Positions 1 through 11,200 of a stretch of DNA of 30,000 nt are shown in pieces. This DNA comes from Symbiodinium natans (taxonomy: Eukaryota > Sar > Dinophyceae > Suessiales > Symbiodiniaceae). The notes under the pieces were generated by a model, which was not told the DNA's origin, searched no databases, and was given only the letters and a program-made list of their open reading frames with translations. The position numbers and the translations under genes are program-made. The stretch spans positions 1-30,000 of the forward strand of contig CAJNDS010002378.1 of the NCBI GenBank assembly GCA_905221605.1, given 5' to 3'. How positions within the stretch are numbered: the first letter of the stretch is position 1; every line of letters begins with the position of its first letter.

Positions 1-322
1 CTAAAGCAAGTCAACTCTGCATTTCGAGCTAATGCTGGCATTCCTAACCCAGAGGACCATTCTCAAGACTTCCAGAACAGCATGGCCCTCCGTTTCTATC
101 AAATCATCAATCCGCTCTATGATGACATCTACGAAGAGCACAAGCCCTACGCAATAGTGTTCAAGATGCTCACCTCCTCTCATCGTGGACGGCTTCGGTC
201 CCTCCTTCGAGCTCGAGAAGCAGTCATTCTGGCGTCCCCACATCGGACAACCAGCCTGGTTCCAGTATGCGAGTGAGGTCGCCTCCAGCAAACTGAACCA
301 TAGAATCCCCAAGTTCCTCTAG
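1..322 (+). pseudogene. C-terminal fragment of an unrecognised coding region, frameshifted
   Basis: An open frame runs in from the left edge in frame 1, with a protein-like composition (for example NPEDHSQDFQNS, then PLYDDIYEEHKPYAIVFKML), but from about 180 its translation becomes arginine-rich and ends at 276. From about 170 the next frame reads a much more protein-like segment containing FELEKQSFWRPHIGQPAW and FQYASEVASSKL, and ends at the stop at 320-322. The simplest reading is one coding region whose frame shifted by one base between about 165 and 185. No domain is recognised, and it does not resemble the other proteins of the window. The 5' end lies outside the window. The frame switch is seen directly; that this was one gene is an inference. 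Confidence 0.4.
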
Positions 323-634
323 TCCGAATTCTGGACTTAATCACACCTCCAGACCACTGCTCGCACTACAGAAGAAAAGCCTCCATGCCTCATAATGCAC
401 AAGCGCCAGCCTGCTAAGCTGTTGCCCCCCAGACTCGGCCTGACTGCCGGCTTGCCTGCTGAGGTTGAAGACCAATCTCGCAGAGAAGTGTACAGAAGCG
501 CAACCCACCTGGCTTGCAATGGCCAGGACATCGTAACAGACTAGGTCCCGAACGAGTAGGTCACTTAATTTTCACCCTCGATGCCCGCCAAGGTGTGGGA
601 CATAACCCGCACATGCGTTCGAAATGAAATGAAA
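323..634. other. non-coding spacer
   Basis: No convincing coding frame or structured repeat is seen here on either strand. The stretch lies between the broken fragment at the left edge and the AGT microsatellite, and it shows no similarity to the 5' region found upstream of copies 2 and 3. Copy 1 therefore lacks the usual 5' region. Confidence 0.5.
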
Positions 635-694
635 AGTAGCAGTAGCAGTAGCAGTAGCAGTAGCAGTAGCAGTAGCAGTAGCAGTAGCAGTAGC

Positions 695-783
<89 letters not shown>

Positions 784-896
784 ATAATAGTAGTAGTAGT
801 AGTAGTAGAACTAGTACTAGTACTAGTAGTACTAGTAGTACTAGTCGTACTAGTAGTACTTGTAGTACTAGTAGTACTAGTGCTAGTAGCAGTAGC

Positions 897-991
<95 letters not shown>

Positions 992-1030
992 AAGTAGTAG
1001 TAGTTAGTAGTAGTAGTTAGTAGTAGTAGT

Positions 1031-1092
<62 letters not shown>

Positions 1093-1125
1093 TTAGTAGT
1101 AGTAGTAGTAGTAGTAGTAGTAGAT
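635..1125. repeat. AGT/AGC trinucleotide microsatellite
   Basis: The tract begins with about ten AGTAGC hexamers (635-694) and then becomes an AGT tract. It is interrupted at about 805-890 by a block mixing AGTACT and ACTAGT, which is locally palindromic, and near 1000-1035 by TAGTTAG variants. It lies where copies 2 and 3 have their 5' region and separates copy 1 from the DNA to its left. Apparent ORFs across it are only low-complexity translations. Confidence 0.95.
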
Positions 1126-1155
1126 GTATCAGTAAGTGTAGTACTCGTATATATA

Positions 1156-1303
<148 letters not shown>

Positions 1304-1319
1304 AAGATTCTGGCCCAAG

Positions 1320-4300
1320 ATGAGGATTTTACTTCTCGTAGCCGTAGCGAGCTTTCTTGGGTGCCTGGGTCCCAAGTCCCAGTGTCCAGCCATGGATCAG
1401 AATCGAGGGTTTCGGGAAGTAGCGCCCCCCGATGAAGCTGAGCAGCATGCGCAGCGAAGTCAGCTAACCATGAACAAAACCGGCAAGCGAAGCTACCAAA
1501 GAGCTTGTAAAGTTGCCCTGGCGAAGGGAGCAGCACTTTACAAAGGCCGTCTTCTGACAGCTCAGGCTCTAGGAGCTCATGAAGGACAATTCGCGTCTCC
1601 TGCGAAAGCGGAGAGGCGTTCTTTTCAACCGAACAGACAGATCCATCACAAATTTGACATGGAAGTCCTTACTTGGAACGCAGGCTCAATTACAAGTCGA
1701 GTTTGGAACGAGATTCTGGCCCTTTTGGCAACAACAGAGTACAAGAACATCAAAATCGTTTTCCTGCAGGAATCGCATTGGCAGCAGGACCAGGTCTACA
1801 GCTCAGGCCCGTGGTCAGTCCTAACCTGTGGCTCAACAAGCAGACACAAGGCTGGCCTGGTTGTCTTGGTGCATAGCTCACTGGCTCCTCTTTCAGAAAT
1901 TCGCAGCACTTCCATTGTTCCAGGGCATTTGCAGCACGTCATGATCCCGTGGCAGAGATCCATAATACATCTCCTGAACCTGTACCAGCACGTCTGGGAT
2001 TCAAAGCTCTCGAAGACGGAAAACAGAGGCAGGAGAAAGGACGTGATGACACAGCTCGAAAATCGAATACAGAGAGTCCCACAACGTGACTTCTTGATTG
2101 TGGCTGGGGATTTCAATGCGCATGCGGTGACTGAACGTCCTCATATCGGACCAAGTGTGCCTCATCGAGTACGGTTTGCAAATGCGGATGTGAAGACACT
2201 GCCCTCGCTCTGCAAATCCTGTGGACTAACTGCGCTGAACACATGGGCTTCTGGCCATCGCAGCACGTATGCTAACAGTGATGGCACATATTCCTCTCAG
2301 ATCGATTTTTTGCTGGTCAGACTGCACGATGCTCGGAGGAGATCCAAGGAGGCCTACTCGGATAAGAACTTTCCTGTGGCTGCTTACAGAGATGGATCAA
2401 AACACTTTCCAGTGCGAGCCACTCTGTTCATTCCTCCTTACAGTCCTACACCCAGCAAGCCACGGCCGTTTGATGCCACGGCCCTGGATGCGAGCTTTCG
2501 GCGGAAAGATGCCAACTGGCAGGCATACTCACATCGTCTGACGGAAGCAGTGGTGAGGACAATGCAAGTGAGACCGTCTTGGCAAGAAGTGGATGAAGTG
2601 ATGGTTAGTGTATCAGCTGAGCACTATCCTCCTCCACGCAAGTCTCAGCCAGTAGCAGGTCCTATTCATCAGGAATACTGGAAGAAAGTGCGGCAAATCC
2701 AGGCGCACAAGAGGGCTGGAACCGAGCATAATTCTGAATGCCAGAAGCTTGTGGAGGACATCAAGGAGGAGGCGCGGACTTTCAAAAAACAGCAAAAACA
2801 AAGAAAGCTAGAGAAGCAAGAGCAGTTGCTTCTACAAGCCCAGGAAGATAAAAGGCAACAATCCCACAAACTGGCTCACACTCTCAGGAAACTTGCTCCG
2901 TGGCGCCCAGTGCAGAGAGTCAACCTAAGGGATCAAGCAGGTGAGCCGCTTGATACGGAGGCCTCACTAAAAACTATGCGCGAATACTCGAGTCAAATCT
3001 TCTCCAAAAGTTCTCCTTTGCACTCAGTAGCTGCTGTGCCCAGAGCAGCGATCACCGCCTTGCAGGTATCCTCACAAATCAAGACAGTGCCAGTGGGGAA
3101 AGCAGTCCCCAGCACCTCAGCCCCAGTATCAGCTTGGAAGAGTCTAGGTCCTGAAGCCCACGAACACATAGCAGGTCTAATCAACTCTGAGGTGTCCCAT
3201 TCTGAAATTTCCCCTTATCTAAAGGACCCTCGCATTGCATGGATCCCCAAGCCGGGCAAGCCAGCCACCGCCATGAAAAACCTGAGGCCCATAGGAGTCA
3301 TCAGCGTGCCAGGCAAAGTGCTAGCAGGCGCAGTGAAGACTCGCATTGCACCAGCACTGCAGGAGAGCTCGCAACTTCAGCCTCAATTTGCGTACATTAG
3401 GCAGAGGGGGGTGCGGGACGCCGTCGCGAAAGCATGTCAGCACCTTGATTTCGTGCAGCAGCTCCGTCAAGTGCATCGCAGGGACCTGCACAAGTCCCAA
3501 CGCGGAGCCAGGCAGGCTCAGCTGTCAGGGGCACTTACTATTTCGGTTGATCTGAGCAAAGCTTTTGATTCTGTTAATAGACATGAGCTGCTAGCTGCCT
3601 TGGATCGCCTGGGAACAGACCCTGTTACGAAAGAACTGGTAGTTCAACTACACAGTGAGACCTCCTACAACATGGGCACAAGTGGACTAGAGATTCAAGT
3701 TCCCACTTCTTCAGGAATCAAACAAGGTTGCAAGCTAGCCCCGGCATTGTGGTCTGCGCTGACACTTCTAGTCATGAGCAGAATGGAGCAGAAATGGGGC
3801 CCAGATAGCAAGCAAGCTAGGGACATCCTAACAGTCTTTGCAGACGATTTCCTGATCCAGGAAACCTTCTCGAGCTTTCCTGAACTTCAGAAAGTCCTGC
3901 TCAGAATAGAGGCTCTCTTTCAGTCTCTTGAGGACGTGGGGCTGGAAGTCAATCCAACGAAGTCCAAAGCCTTGCTAATGGTTCAGGGCACTCAGCAGTC
4001 CATCTTTCGCAAGAAGCACACGATGCGCAAAGAGAAGCAGTTGCACATCGTCCTTCCCTCAGGACATAAGATTCCGATTCATCACAAACTAACATATCTA
4101 GGGGTGCAGCTCAGCTATGGATCCTACAAAGACCAGACGGTTGACTATAGGATCGCCCAAGCTCAAGGCAAGTTTGAGCTACTTCGACACATCCTGTGCT
4201 CCACTAAGGCCTTGGAGGCTTCAAAGAAGTTGGAGATCTGGAGGGTCTATGTGGAATCCTCACTCTTGCATGGGCTTGTGGCCACTGGCATCACCTCATC

Positions 4301-6138
4301 AGGTCTTCAGAAGCTTCAGAGTAAATACTCGAGGATGCTAAGATCCATCTTTAAGCAACATCAGCACTACAGCCATATTGACACGAAGACTCTGTTCGAG
4401 CAATATAAGGTTCAGACTCCTCAAGCAGTTTTGATCAGCCAGATGAAAAACTATCAAGACGCACTAGATGCCTGTCAGAAGTCCAACCCGGATCAGAACA
4501 TACAGTGGCATCTGGGACTTAGAGGTAGGATTGTTGCGCTGCAACAGGAGCTTCAGAGCATGCATTTGGACCTGATCGAGGCAGACCAGGAGGTACCGTG
4601 CTCTCTGTGCGATCGGAAATTTTCCAGCGCTAAGGGTCTTCAGCAACATACTCTGGTGAAGCATGGAGGACAGCGTGCGAATCAGCTAGGCCCAAAATTT
4701 CAGGTCACTGTGCATGCTGCAAAGGACTTCCGCAATGTGCGGCATGCAACAGGCAGTTGCGCACAATGCATCAACTTCGCAGACATGTGGAGTCAGGCAT
4801 TTGCCCTCAGCTGCACGAGCTCAAAGAACGAGCCAAATCCTGTACAAGCTCAGAAAGCATAGCTATGATCTATCAGTCTAGCGTGCAGGAACAACTTAAG
4901 AAGGATCCTGATCTTCTACTAAAAAGAGACATGTCACTCAGCATCTATTAACGAACTGCAGTCTCTGTGGGCAATACATTGTTGGCCACAAAGGAGTGAA
5001 ACAGCACATTCAGAAAGCTCATCCCGCTTTCTGGGCACAATCCTCGGCATCCATTCTTGCCAACATGCGAACACATAAGCGCCTCCTGCCCAAAAAAGAA
5101 GAATGTAGGTATTGTCGCATTGTGGTAGATGCTCCAGTACGCCATGCAGAGCAATGTGTGGTTCTGCTTCAGACATACGCCATGAGTGCAGCTTGTGCCA
5201 AGCCTATGGAACTGCCAGATCTCTTCAGTGCAGATCCTCCAATTAGCCAGGTGAGAGGAAGGGAGGCTTCCTCCCAGGAGGCTTCCTCCACCAGTAGGAT
5301 TCGGTCTCACCAGGCACCAGCAAGCTCCCAGCGAGACGCACCAGCAGAGGGGAGACCTTCGTCAGTGCCCGTCACAGCCTGGTCGCTGGCCTATCATAAT
5401 CCGCATCAACTGTGCTATGCACACACAGTAGTGCATATCCTTGCCTCGCTTGCATCAGAGGGTATTCTTTCTGATCCATATCTGAGACAAATATTGACGG
5501 AAATTGACGCAGTAGGGGGTCGTTCTTCTAGTGTGGATGTTCGTAGGCTGCGACAGCTACGTCCTCTGCTGACGGGATGGCGATTCAGACCCAGGCAAGA
5601 AGATGCATCCCAGTTTCTAGCACATATCATTCAGAGATCCCAAGTGCTTTCAGCAGATGTTTGGGAAGCGAGGGTTCAAATCACAGCACCCGTGGAAAGA
5701 ATCAGCGTAGAGGATAGAGGGGGTTTGATTCTTTTCTTGCCTGACCCACCAGATGGCCTCTCCACACTACAGCAAGCCATTTCTCAGTGGGCGCACAGGG
5801 GGAGCACCTATGGGCTACTGCCGGGAGTGAACCTGGTTTGCATTCAGATCCAAAGGTTTGAGCACTTGGAGAAAACAAATCGGCCTCAAGTTTTAGACAC
5901 AACTCTGGAGCTTCCAGAGTTTATAGATAATGGCACGACAACCGCTGTGGTCAGCTTTCGACTATATGCATTCATCATTCATCTAGGAGAAGATTGGAGA
6001 ACTGGGCATTATAGGACAGGTTTTTTGAGAGAAGAAGTGGCGTATCTCGCAGATGATGACCGCGCACCACGGCGAACTACGCTCCTCTCGGATCAAATTT
6101 GCCAGGGATCGTATTTGGCTTTCTACGTAAGGGTCTAG
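1320..6138 (+). pseudogene. LINE polyprotein of copy 1 (EEP endonuclease, RT, zinc fingers, diverged USP protease), two frameshifts
   Basis: The first ATG after the TTG tract is at 1320. The frame then encodes an EEP-type endonuclease (LTWNAGS, FLQESHW, GDFNAH, SQIDF, SKHFPV) and a reverse transcriptase (LRPIGV, VDLSKAFDS, SSGIKQGCKLAP, FADDF). A one-base deletion at 4714/4715, relative to copy 3, shifts the frame inside the zinc fingers, so the first frame ends at 4862. A second one-base deletion at about 4921-4925 shifts it again. The third frame (readable from about 4996 to 6138) carries the last zinc knuckles and a ubiquitin-specific protease domain with the Cys box (HQLCYAHTVVHIL), QEDASQFL, the His box (GHYR) and ADDD. 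The protease part differs at many positions from copies 2 and 3, yet all catalytic motifs are kept. As one protein it is disrupted; separate translation of the pieces cannot be excluded. Confidence 0.85.
5262..5289 (+). repeat. GGAGGCTTCCTCC hairpin pair, 15-base spacing, coding (copy 1)
   Basis: Two GGAGGCTTCCTCC units (5262-5274 and 5277-5289) are separated by CA and encode the linker EASSQEASS between the zinc fingers and the protease. Similarity to copy 2 falls sharply immediately downstream. Confidence 0.9.
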
Positions 6139-6158
6139 CTCGCTCTACCTTCGCTTGC

Positions 6159-6184
6159 GGAGGTTTCCTCCGGAGGCTTCCTCC
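6159..6184 (+). repeat. GGAGGNTTCCTCC hairpin pair, 13-base spacing (copy 1 3' region)
   Basis: GGAGGTTTCCTCC (6159-6171) is directly followed by GGAGGCTTCCTCC (6172-6184). Each unit can fold with a 5-bp stem and 3-base loop. The pair sits between CTCTACCTT (6143-6151) and AAAGTAGAC (6206-6214), a decayed form of the inverted arms found perfect in copies 2 and 3. Confidence 0.9.
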
Positions 6185-6227
6185 GCAGCAGTGTTCTTTC
6201 TTCTTAAAGTAGACCTATCTGCCTGCT

Positions 6228-6242
6228 GTTGCCTAAGGCAAC
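6228..6242 (+). other. perfect 6-bp hairpin GTTGCC-TAA-GGCAAC
   Basis: The stem is exact, with a TAA loop, and follows AAAGTAGAC by 13 bases. The related spacer in copy 2 (about 16985-17000) keeps CTTAAGGCAAC but not the left arm, so conservation of the hairpin itself is not supported. It could be a transcript 3'-end or processing structure; this is speculative. Confidence 0.45.
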
Positions 6243-6325
6243 TCGGCATGAACGCTGCCCTGCGCGCAATAAAGCCATGATCTCGTGCTAAGATGTATAG
6301 TCTCTTGCGTGAAACTTTCACATGC

Positions 6326-6351
6326 GGAGGTTTCCTCCGGAGGCTTCCTCC
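6326..6351 (+). repeat. GGAGGNTTCCTCC hairpin pair, 13-base spacing (second block of copy 1 3' region)
   Basis: GGAGGTTTCCTCC (6326-6338) abuts GGAGGCTTCCTCC (6339-6351). It is followed at 6372 by CACAGTAGACC, a partial match to the AAAGTAGAC arm. Confidence 0.9.
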
Positions 6352-6524
6352 CCGGTAGTGTTTCTCACAGTAGACCGTTCTGCCTGCTGTAGCTTAAGGC
6401 CAAGCTGACCCATTCTTGTCCCTGAACCTGAAGCATCTGAAAGAGCCCTGCGCGCACTTCAGAACATGTGAGGTCTCCTCCAGGTCGGTGGGTTCAGATT
6501 AGGGTCACTTTTTTGGATGCAACC

Positions 6525-6723
6525 TTGCCTTGTCGCAGCGCTGGCCCCGAGAGCCGTGCAAGGTGTCCCAGGTCAGGTGCTTCCCTCTTCGCAAAGTACT
6601 CGTGCCTATGCGAGACCTCCTCGTCAAGTTCGGTCAGTTGGGGTCACATTTTCTCGACCAGGAATGCAATTTGCCCTGTCGCAGCGCTGGCCCCAGGAGC
6701 CGCGCAAGGCGTCCCAGGTCAGG
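6525..6723 (+). repeat. two direct 53-base blocks, 146 bases apart
   Basis: The blocks at 6525-6577 and 6671-6723 share TGTCGCAGCGCTGGCCCC and GTCCCAGGTCAGG, with about five mismatches in 53 positions. A single block is present at 18612-18664 upstream of copy 3. The tandem arrangement recalls the promoter monomers in some LINE 5' regions; that comparison is only an analogy. Confidence 0.8.
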
Positions 6724-6982
6724 CTTCGCAAACTTAGCTACCCTGCCTCCAACTTGGGCATCCTTCTTGGAACGTGCAAGGCCGCCTTGGTGCGCTCTGC
6801 CAGAGGTACGGCTCGCTAAACAGCTTGTGCGTGGGTGCTGGACGCAGTGACTCACAGTAGGGTGTCGGGGTAGCCGCGCTTATTTTTCACTCTTTTGCAG
6901 TGCTGAGTACTTGATATCGGAGGCTGCCTCCGTGCCAACTTCAATCTCTTCAATTTCTTCATTGATTCATTGCATCAGATTA

Positions 6983-6995
6983 GGAGGTTTCCTCC
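6983..6995 (+). repeat. single GGAGGTTTCCTCC hairpin unit (5' region, copy 2)
   Basis: It is flanked by A and T so that the arms extend to AGGAGG/CCTCCT. The surrounding 48 bases (6961-7008) recur exactly at 18534-18581. Confidence 0.85.
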
Positions 6996-7108
6996 TGAAT
7001 ATCCTTAAGTACTCTGCCAAAGCAGATTCAGTATAGCAGGTAGTGAGACCTGGCAATCTGGAGGAAGCGATCCTCTCGAAGTCCAAAAGGCCGGACTGTG
7101 AAATAAAA

Positions 7109-7147
7109 AAGGCGGGTGAGACCTTCTAAATCACACTTGCCCGCCTT
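7109..7147 (+). other. 8-bp inverted repeat AAGGCGGG/CCCGCCTT (copy 2)
   Basis: Arms at 7109-7116 and 7140-7147 enclose a 23-base loop. The arms are unchanged at 19116-19123 and 19147-19154 in copy 3 while the loop differs at some positions, which is what a conserved stem would show. It may be a leader RNA structure or a dyad protein-binding site. Confidence 0.6.
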
Positions 7148-7282
7148 AAACACACCAAACTCAGCTAGCGCACAGCTCTAGCCTGCAACACAACATCGGG
7201 GCCAGCCGGCACTGCAGCAGTCGCGGGTGCAGGTGAGCCAGTAGGAAGCGGTCGTAGGGTGCCCAGCCAGCACAGCGCTATC

Positions 7283-7360
7283 GCAGCCCTGAGGGGCGGA
7301 TGCATTCCACATAATCGAACATAGCTGTGCGCAACAATCTTTCAGCAGCCCTGAGGGGCG
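7283..7360 (+). repeat. duplicated GCAGCCCTGAGGGGCG motif (copy 2)
   Basis: Two exact copies (7283-7298 and 7345-7360) are 62 bases apart. Each can form a short GCCCY-GA-GGGGC hairpin. Both recur in copy 3 at 19290-19305 and 19351-19366; in the first of those T is replaced by C, giving a better stem. Confidence 0.7.
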
Positions 7361-7483
7361 TGAAGTACGAACTAGCAAAGACTGCTGGAGCTCCCAAGGC
7401 GGATACAGAGTAGCCGACGTGCCGAGGATCCAAAGTGATCAGAGGTCCACATGCTGATTCTGGCAGTGAGTGCAATGCAAAAA

Positions 7484-8257
<774 letters not shown>

Positions 8258-8273
8258 AAGATTCTGGCCCAAG

Positions 8274-11200
8274 ATGAGGATTTTATTTCTCGTAGCCGTA
8301 GCGAGCTTTCTTGGGTGCCTGGGTCCCAAGTCCCAGGGTCCAGCCATGGATCAGAATCGAGGGTTTCGGGAAGTAGCGCCCCCCGATGAAGCTGAGCAGC
8401 ATGCGCAGCGAAGTCAGCTAACCATGAACAAAACCGGCAAGCGAAGCTACCAAAGAGCTTGTAAAGTTGCCCTGGCGAAGGGAGCAGCACTTTACAAAGG
8501 CCGTCTTCTGACAGCTCAGGCTCTAGGAGCTCATGAAGGACAATTCGCGTCTCCTGCGAAAGCGGAGAGGCGTTCTTTTCAACCGAACAGACAGATCCAT
8601 CACAAATTTGACATGGAAGTCCTTACTTGGAACGCAGGCTCAATTACAAGCCGAGTTTGGAACGAGATTCTGGCCCTTTTGGCAACAACAGAGTACAAGA
8701 ACATCAAAATCGTTTTCCTGCAGGAATCGCATTGGCAGCAGGACCAGATCTACAGCTCAGGCCCGTGGTCAGTTCTAACCTGTGGCTCAACAAGCAGACA
8801 CAAGGCTGGCCTGGTTGTCTTGGTGCATAGCTCACTGGCTCCTCTTTCAGAAATTCGCAGCACTTCCATAGTTCCAGGGCATTTGCAGCACGTCATGATC
8901 CCGTGGCAGAGATCCAGAATACATCTCCTGAACCTGTACCAGCACGTCTGGGATTCAAAGCTCTCGAAGACGGAAAACAGAGGCAGGAGAAAGGACGTGA
9001 TGACACAGCTCGAAAATCGAATACAGAGAGTCCCACAACGTGACTTCTTGATTGTGGCTGGGGATTTCAACGCGCATGCGGTGACTGAACGTCCTCATAT
9101 CGGACCAAGTGTGCCTCATCGAGTACGGTTTGCAAATGCGGATGTGAAGACACTGCCCTCGCTCTGCAAATCCTGTGGACTAACTGCGCTGAACACATGG
9201 GCTTCTGGCCATCGCAGTACGTATGCTAACAGTGATGGCACATATTTCTCTCAGATCGATTTTTTGCTGGTCAGACTGCACGATGCTCGGAGGAGATCCA
9301 AGGAGGCCTACTCGGATAAGAACTTTCCTGTGGCTGCCTACAGAGATGGATCAAAACACTTTCCAGTGCGAGCCACTCTGTTCATTCCTCCTTACAGTCC
9401 TACACCCAGCAAGCCACGGCCGTTTGATGCCACAGCCCTGGATGCGAGCTTTCGGCGGAAAGATGACAACTGGCAGGCATTCTCACATCGTCTGACGGAA
9501 GCAGTGGTGAGGACAATGCAAGTGAGACCGTCTTGGCAAGAACTGGATGAAGTGATGGTTCGTGTATCAGCTGAGCACTACCCTCCACCACGCAAGTCTC
9601 AGCCAGCAGCAGGTCCAATCCATCAGGAATATTGGAAGAAAGTGCGGCAAATCCAGGCGCACAAGAGGGCTGGAACCGAGCATAATTCTGAATGCCAGAA
9701 GCTTGTGGAGGACATCAAGGAGGAGGCGCGGACTTTCAAAAAACAGCAAAAACAAAGAAAGCTAGAGAAGCAAGAGCAGTTGCTTCTACAAGCCCAGGAA
9801 GATAAAAGGCAACAATCCCACAAACTGGCTCATACTCTCAGGAAACTTGCTCCGTGGCGCCCAGTGCAGAGAGTCAACCTAAGGGATCAAGCAGGTGAGC
9901 CGCTTGATACGGAGGCCTCACTAAAAACTATGCGCGAATACTCGAGCCAAATCTTCTCCAAAAGTCCTCCTTTGCACTCAGTAGCTGCTGTGCCCAGAGC
10001 AGCGATCACCGCCTTGCAGGTATCCTCACAAATCAAGACAGTGCCAGTGGGGAAAGCAGTCCCCAGCACCTCAGCCCCAGTTTCAGCTTGGAAGAGTCTA
10101 GGTCCTGAAGCCCACGAACACATAGCAGGTCTAATCAACTCTGAGGTGTCCCATTCTGAAATTTCCCCTTATCTAAAGGACCCTCGCATTGCATGGATCC
10201 CCAAGCCGGGCAAGCCAGCCACCGCCATGAAAAACCTGAGGCCCATAGGAGTCATCAGCGTGCCAGGCAAAGTGCTAGCAGGCGCAGTGAAGCATTGCAC
10301 CAGCACTGCAGGAGAGCTCACAACTTCAGCCTCAATTTGCGTACATTAGGCAGAGGGGGGTGCGGGACGCCATCGCGAAAGCATGTCAGCACCTTGATTT
10401 CGTGCAGCAGCTCCGTCAAGTGCATCGCAGGGACCTGCACAAGTCCCAACGCGGGGCCAGGCAGGCTCAGCTGTCAGGGGCACTTACTATTTCGGTTGAT
10501 CTGAGCAAAGCTTTTGATTCTGTTAATAGACATGAGCTGCTAGCTGCCTTGGATCGCCTGGGAACAGACCCTGTTACGAAAGAACTGGTAGTTCAACTAC
10601 ACAGTGAGACCTCCTACAACATGGGCACAAGTGGACTAGAGATTCAAGTTCCCACTTCTTCAGGAATCAAACAAGGTTGCAAGCTAGCCCCGGCATTGTG
10701 GTCTGCGCTGACACTTCTAGTCATGAGCAGAATGGAGCAGAAATGGGGCCCAGATAGCAAGCAAGCTAGGGACATCCTAACAGTCTTTGCAGACGATTTC
10801 CTGCTCCAGGAAACCTTCTCGAGCTTTCCTGAACTTCAGAAAGTGCTGCTCAGAATAGAGGCTCTCTTTCAGTCTCTTGAGGACGTGGGGCTGGAAGTCA
10901 ATCCAACGAAGTCCAAAGCCTTGCTAATGGTTCAGGGCACTCAGCAGTCCATCTTTCGCAAGAAGCACACGATGCGCAAAGAGAAGCAGTTGCACATCGT
11001 CCTTCCCTCAGGACATAAGATTCCGATTCATCACAAACTAACATATCTAGGGGTGCAGCTCAGCTATGGATCCTACAAAGACCAGACGGTTGACTATAGG
11101 ATCGCCCAAGCTCAAGGCAAGTTTGAGCTACTTCGACACATCCTGTGCTCCACTAAGGCCTTGGAGGCTTCAAAGAAGTTGGAGATCTGGAGGGTCTATG

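Larger units (their letters stand above)
6139..6645 (+). other. 3' non-coding region of copy 1
   Basis: No coding frame is convincing here. The region holds two related blocks (about 6140-6245 and 6305-6400), each with a GGAGGTTTCCTCC/GGAGGCTTCCTCC pair followed by AGTAGACC, a CTGCCTGCTGT stretch and CTTAAGG or CCTAAGG. The first block resembles the spacer after the KptA gene in copies 2 and 3 (AAAGTAGAC followed by CTTAAGGCAAC). The right part (6525-6577) is a diverged copy of a 53-base block that recurs at 6671-6723. Copy 1 may therefore have lost the downstream genes while retaining spacer material. Confidence 0.6.
6646..7483 (+). promoter_or_regulatory. 5' non-coding region of copy 2 (putative promoter/leader)
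   Basis: This 840-base region is conserved upstream of copy 3 (about 18590-19490) although it has no convincing ORF. It contains a 53-base block, an imperfect GGAGGCTGCCTCC (6919-6931), a GGAGGTTTCCTCC unit (6983-6995), an 8-bp stem (AAGGCGGG/CCCGCCTT, 7109-7147) and a duplicated GCAGCCCTGAGGGGCG (7283-7298 and 7345-7360). Its position directly before the coding region suggests promoter or 5' UTR function. No TATA box is recognised. Function is inferred from position and conservation only. Confidence 0.5.

Noticed and set aside
796-900. ACTAGTACTAGT palindromic block as a possible regulatory site
   Set aside because: It is explained as degenerate AGT microsatellite with point changes; there is no second copy elsewhere in the window.
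6468-6855. Several overlapping short ORFs in the 5' region before copy 2
   Set aside because: They lie in three frames and on both strands over the 53-base repeated blocks, and are not conserved as open frames in copy 3.
7020-7480. tRNA or 5S-like gene or internal Pol III promoter in the 5' region
   Set aside because: No convincing A box/B box pair or cloverleaf could be found; only short hairpins are seen.
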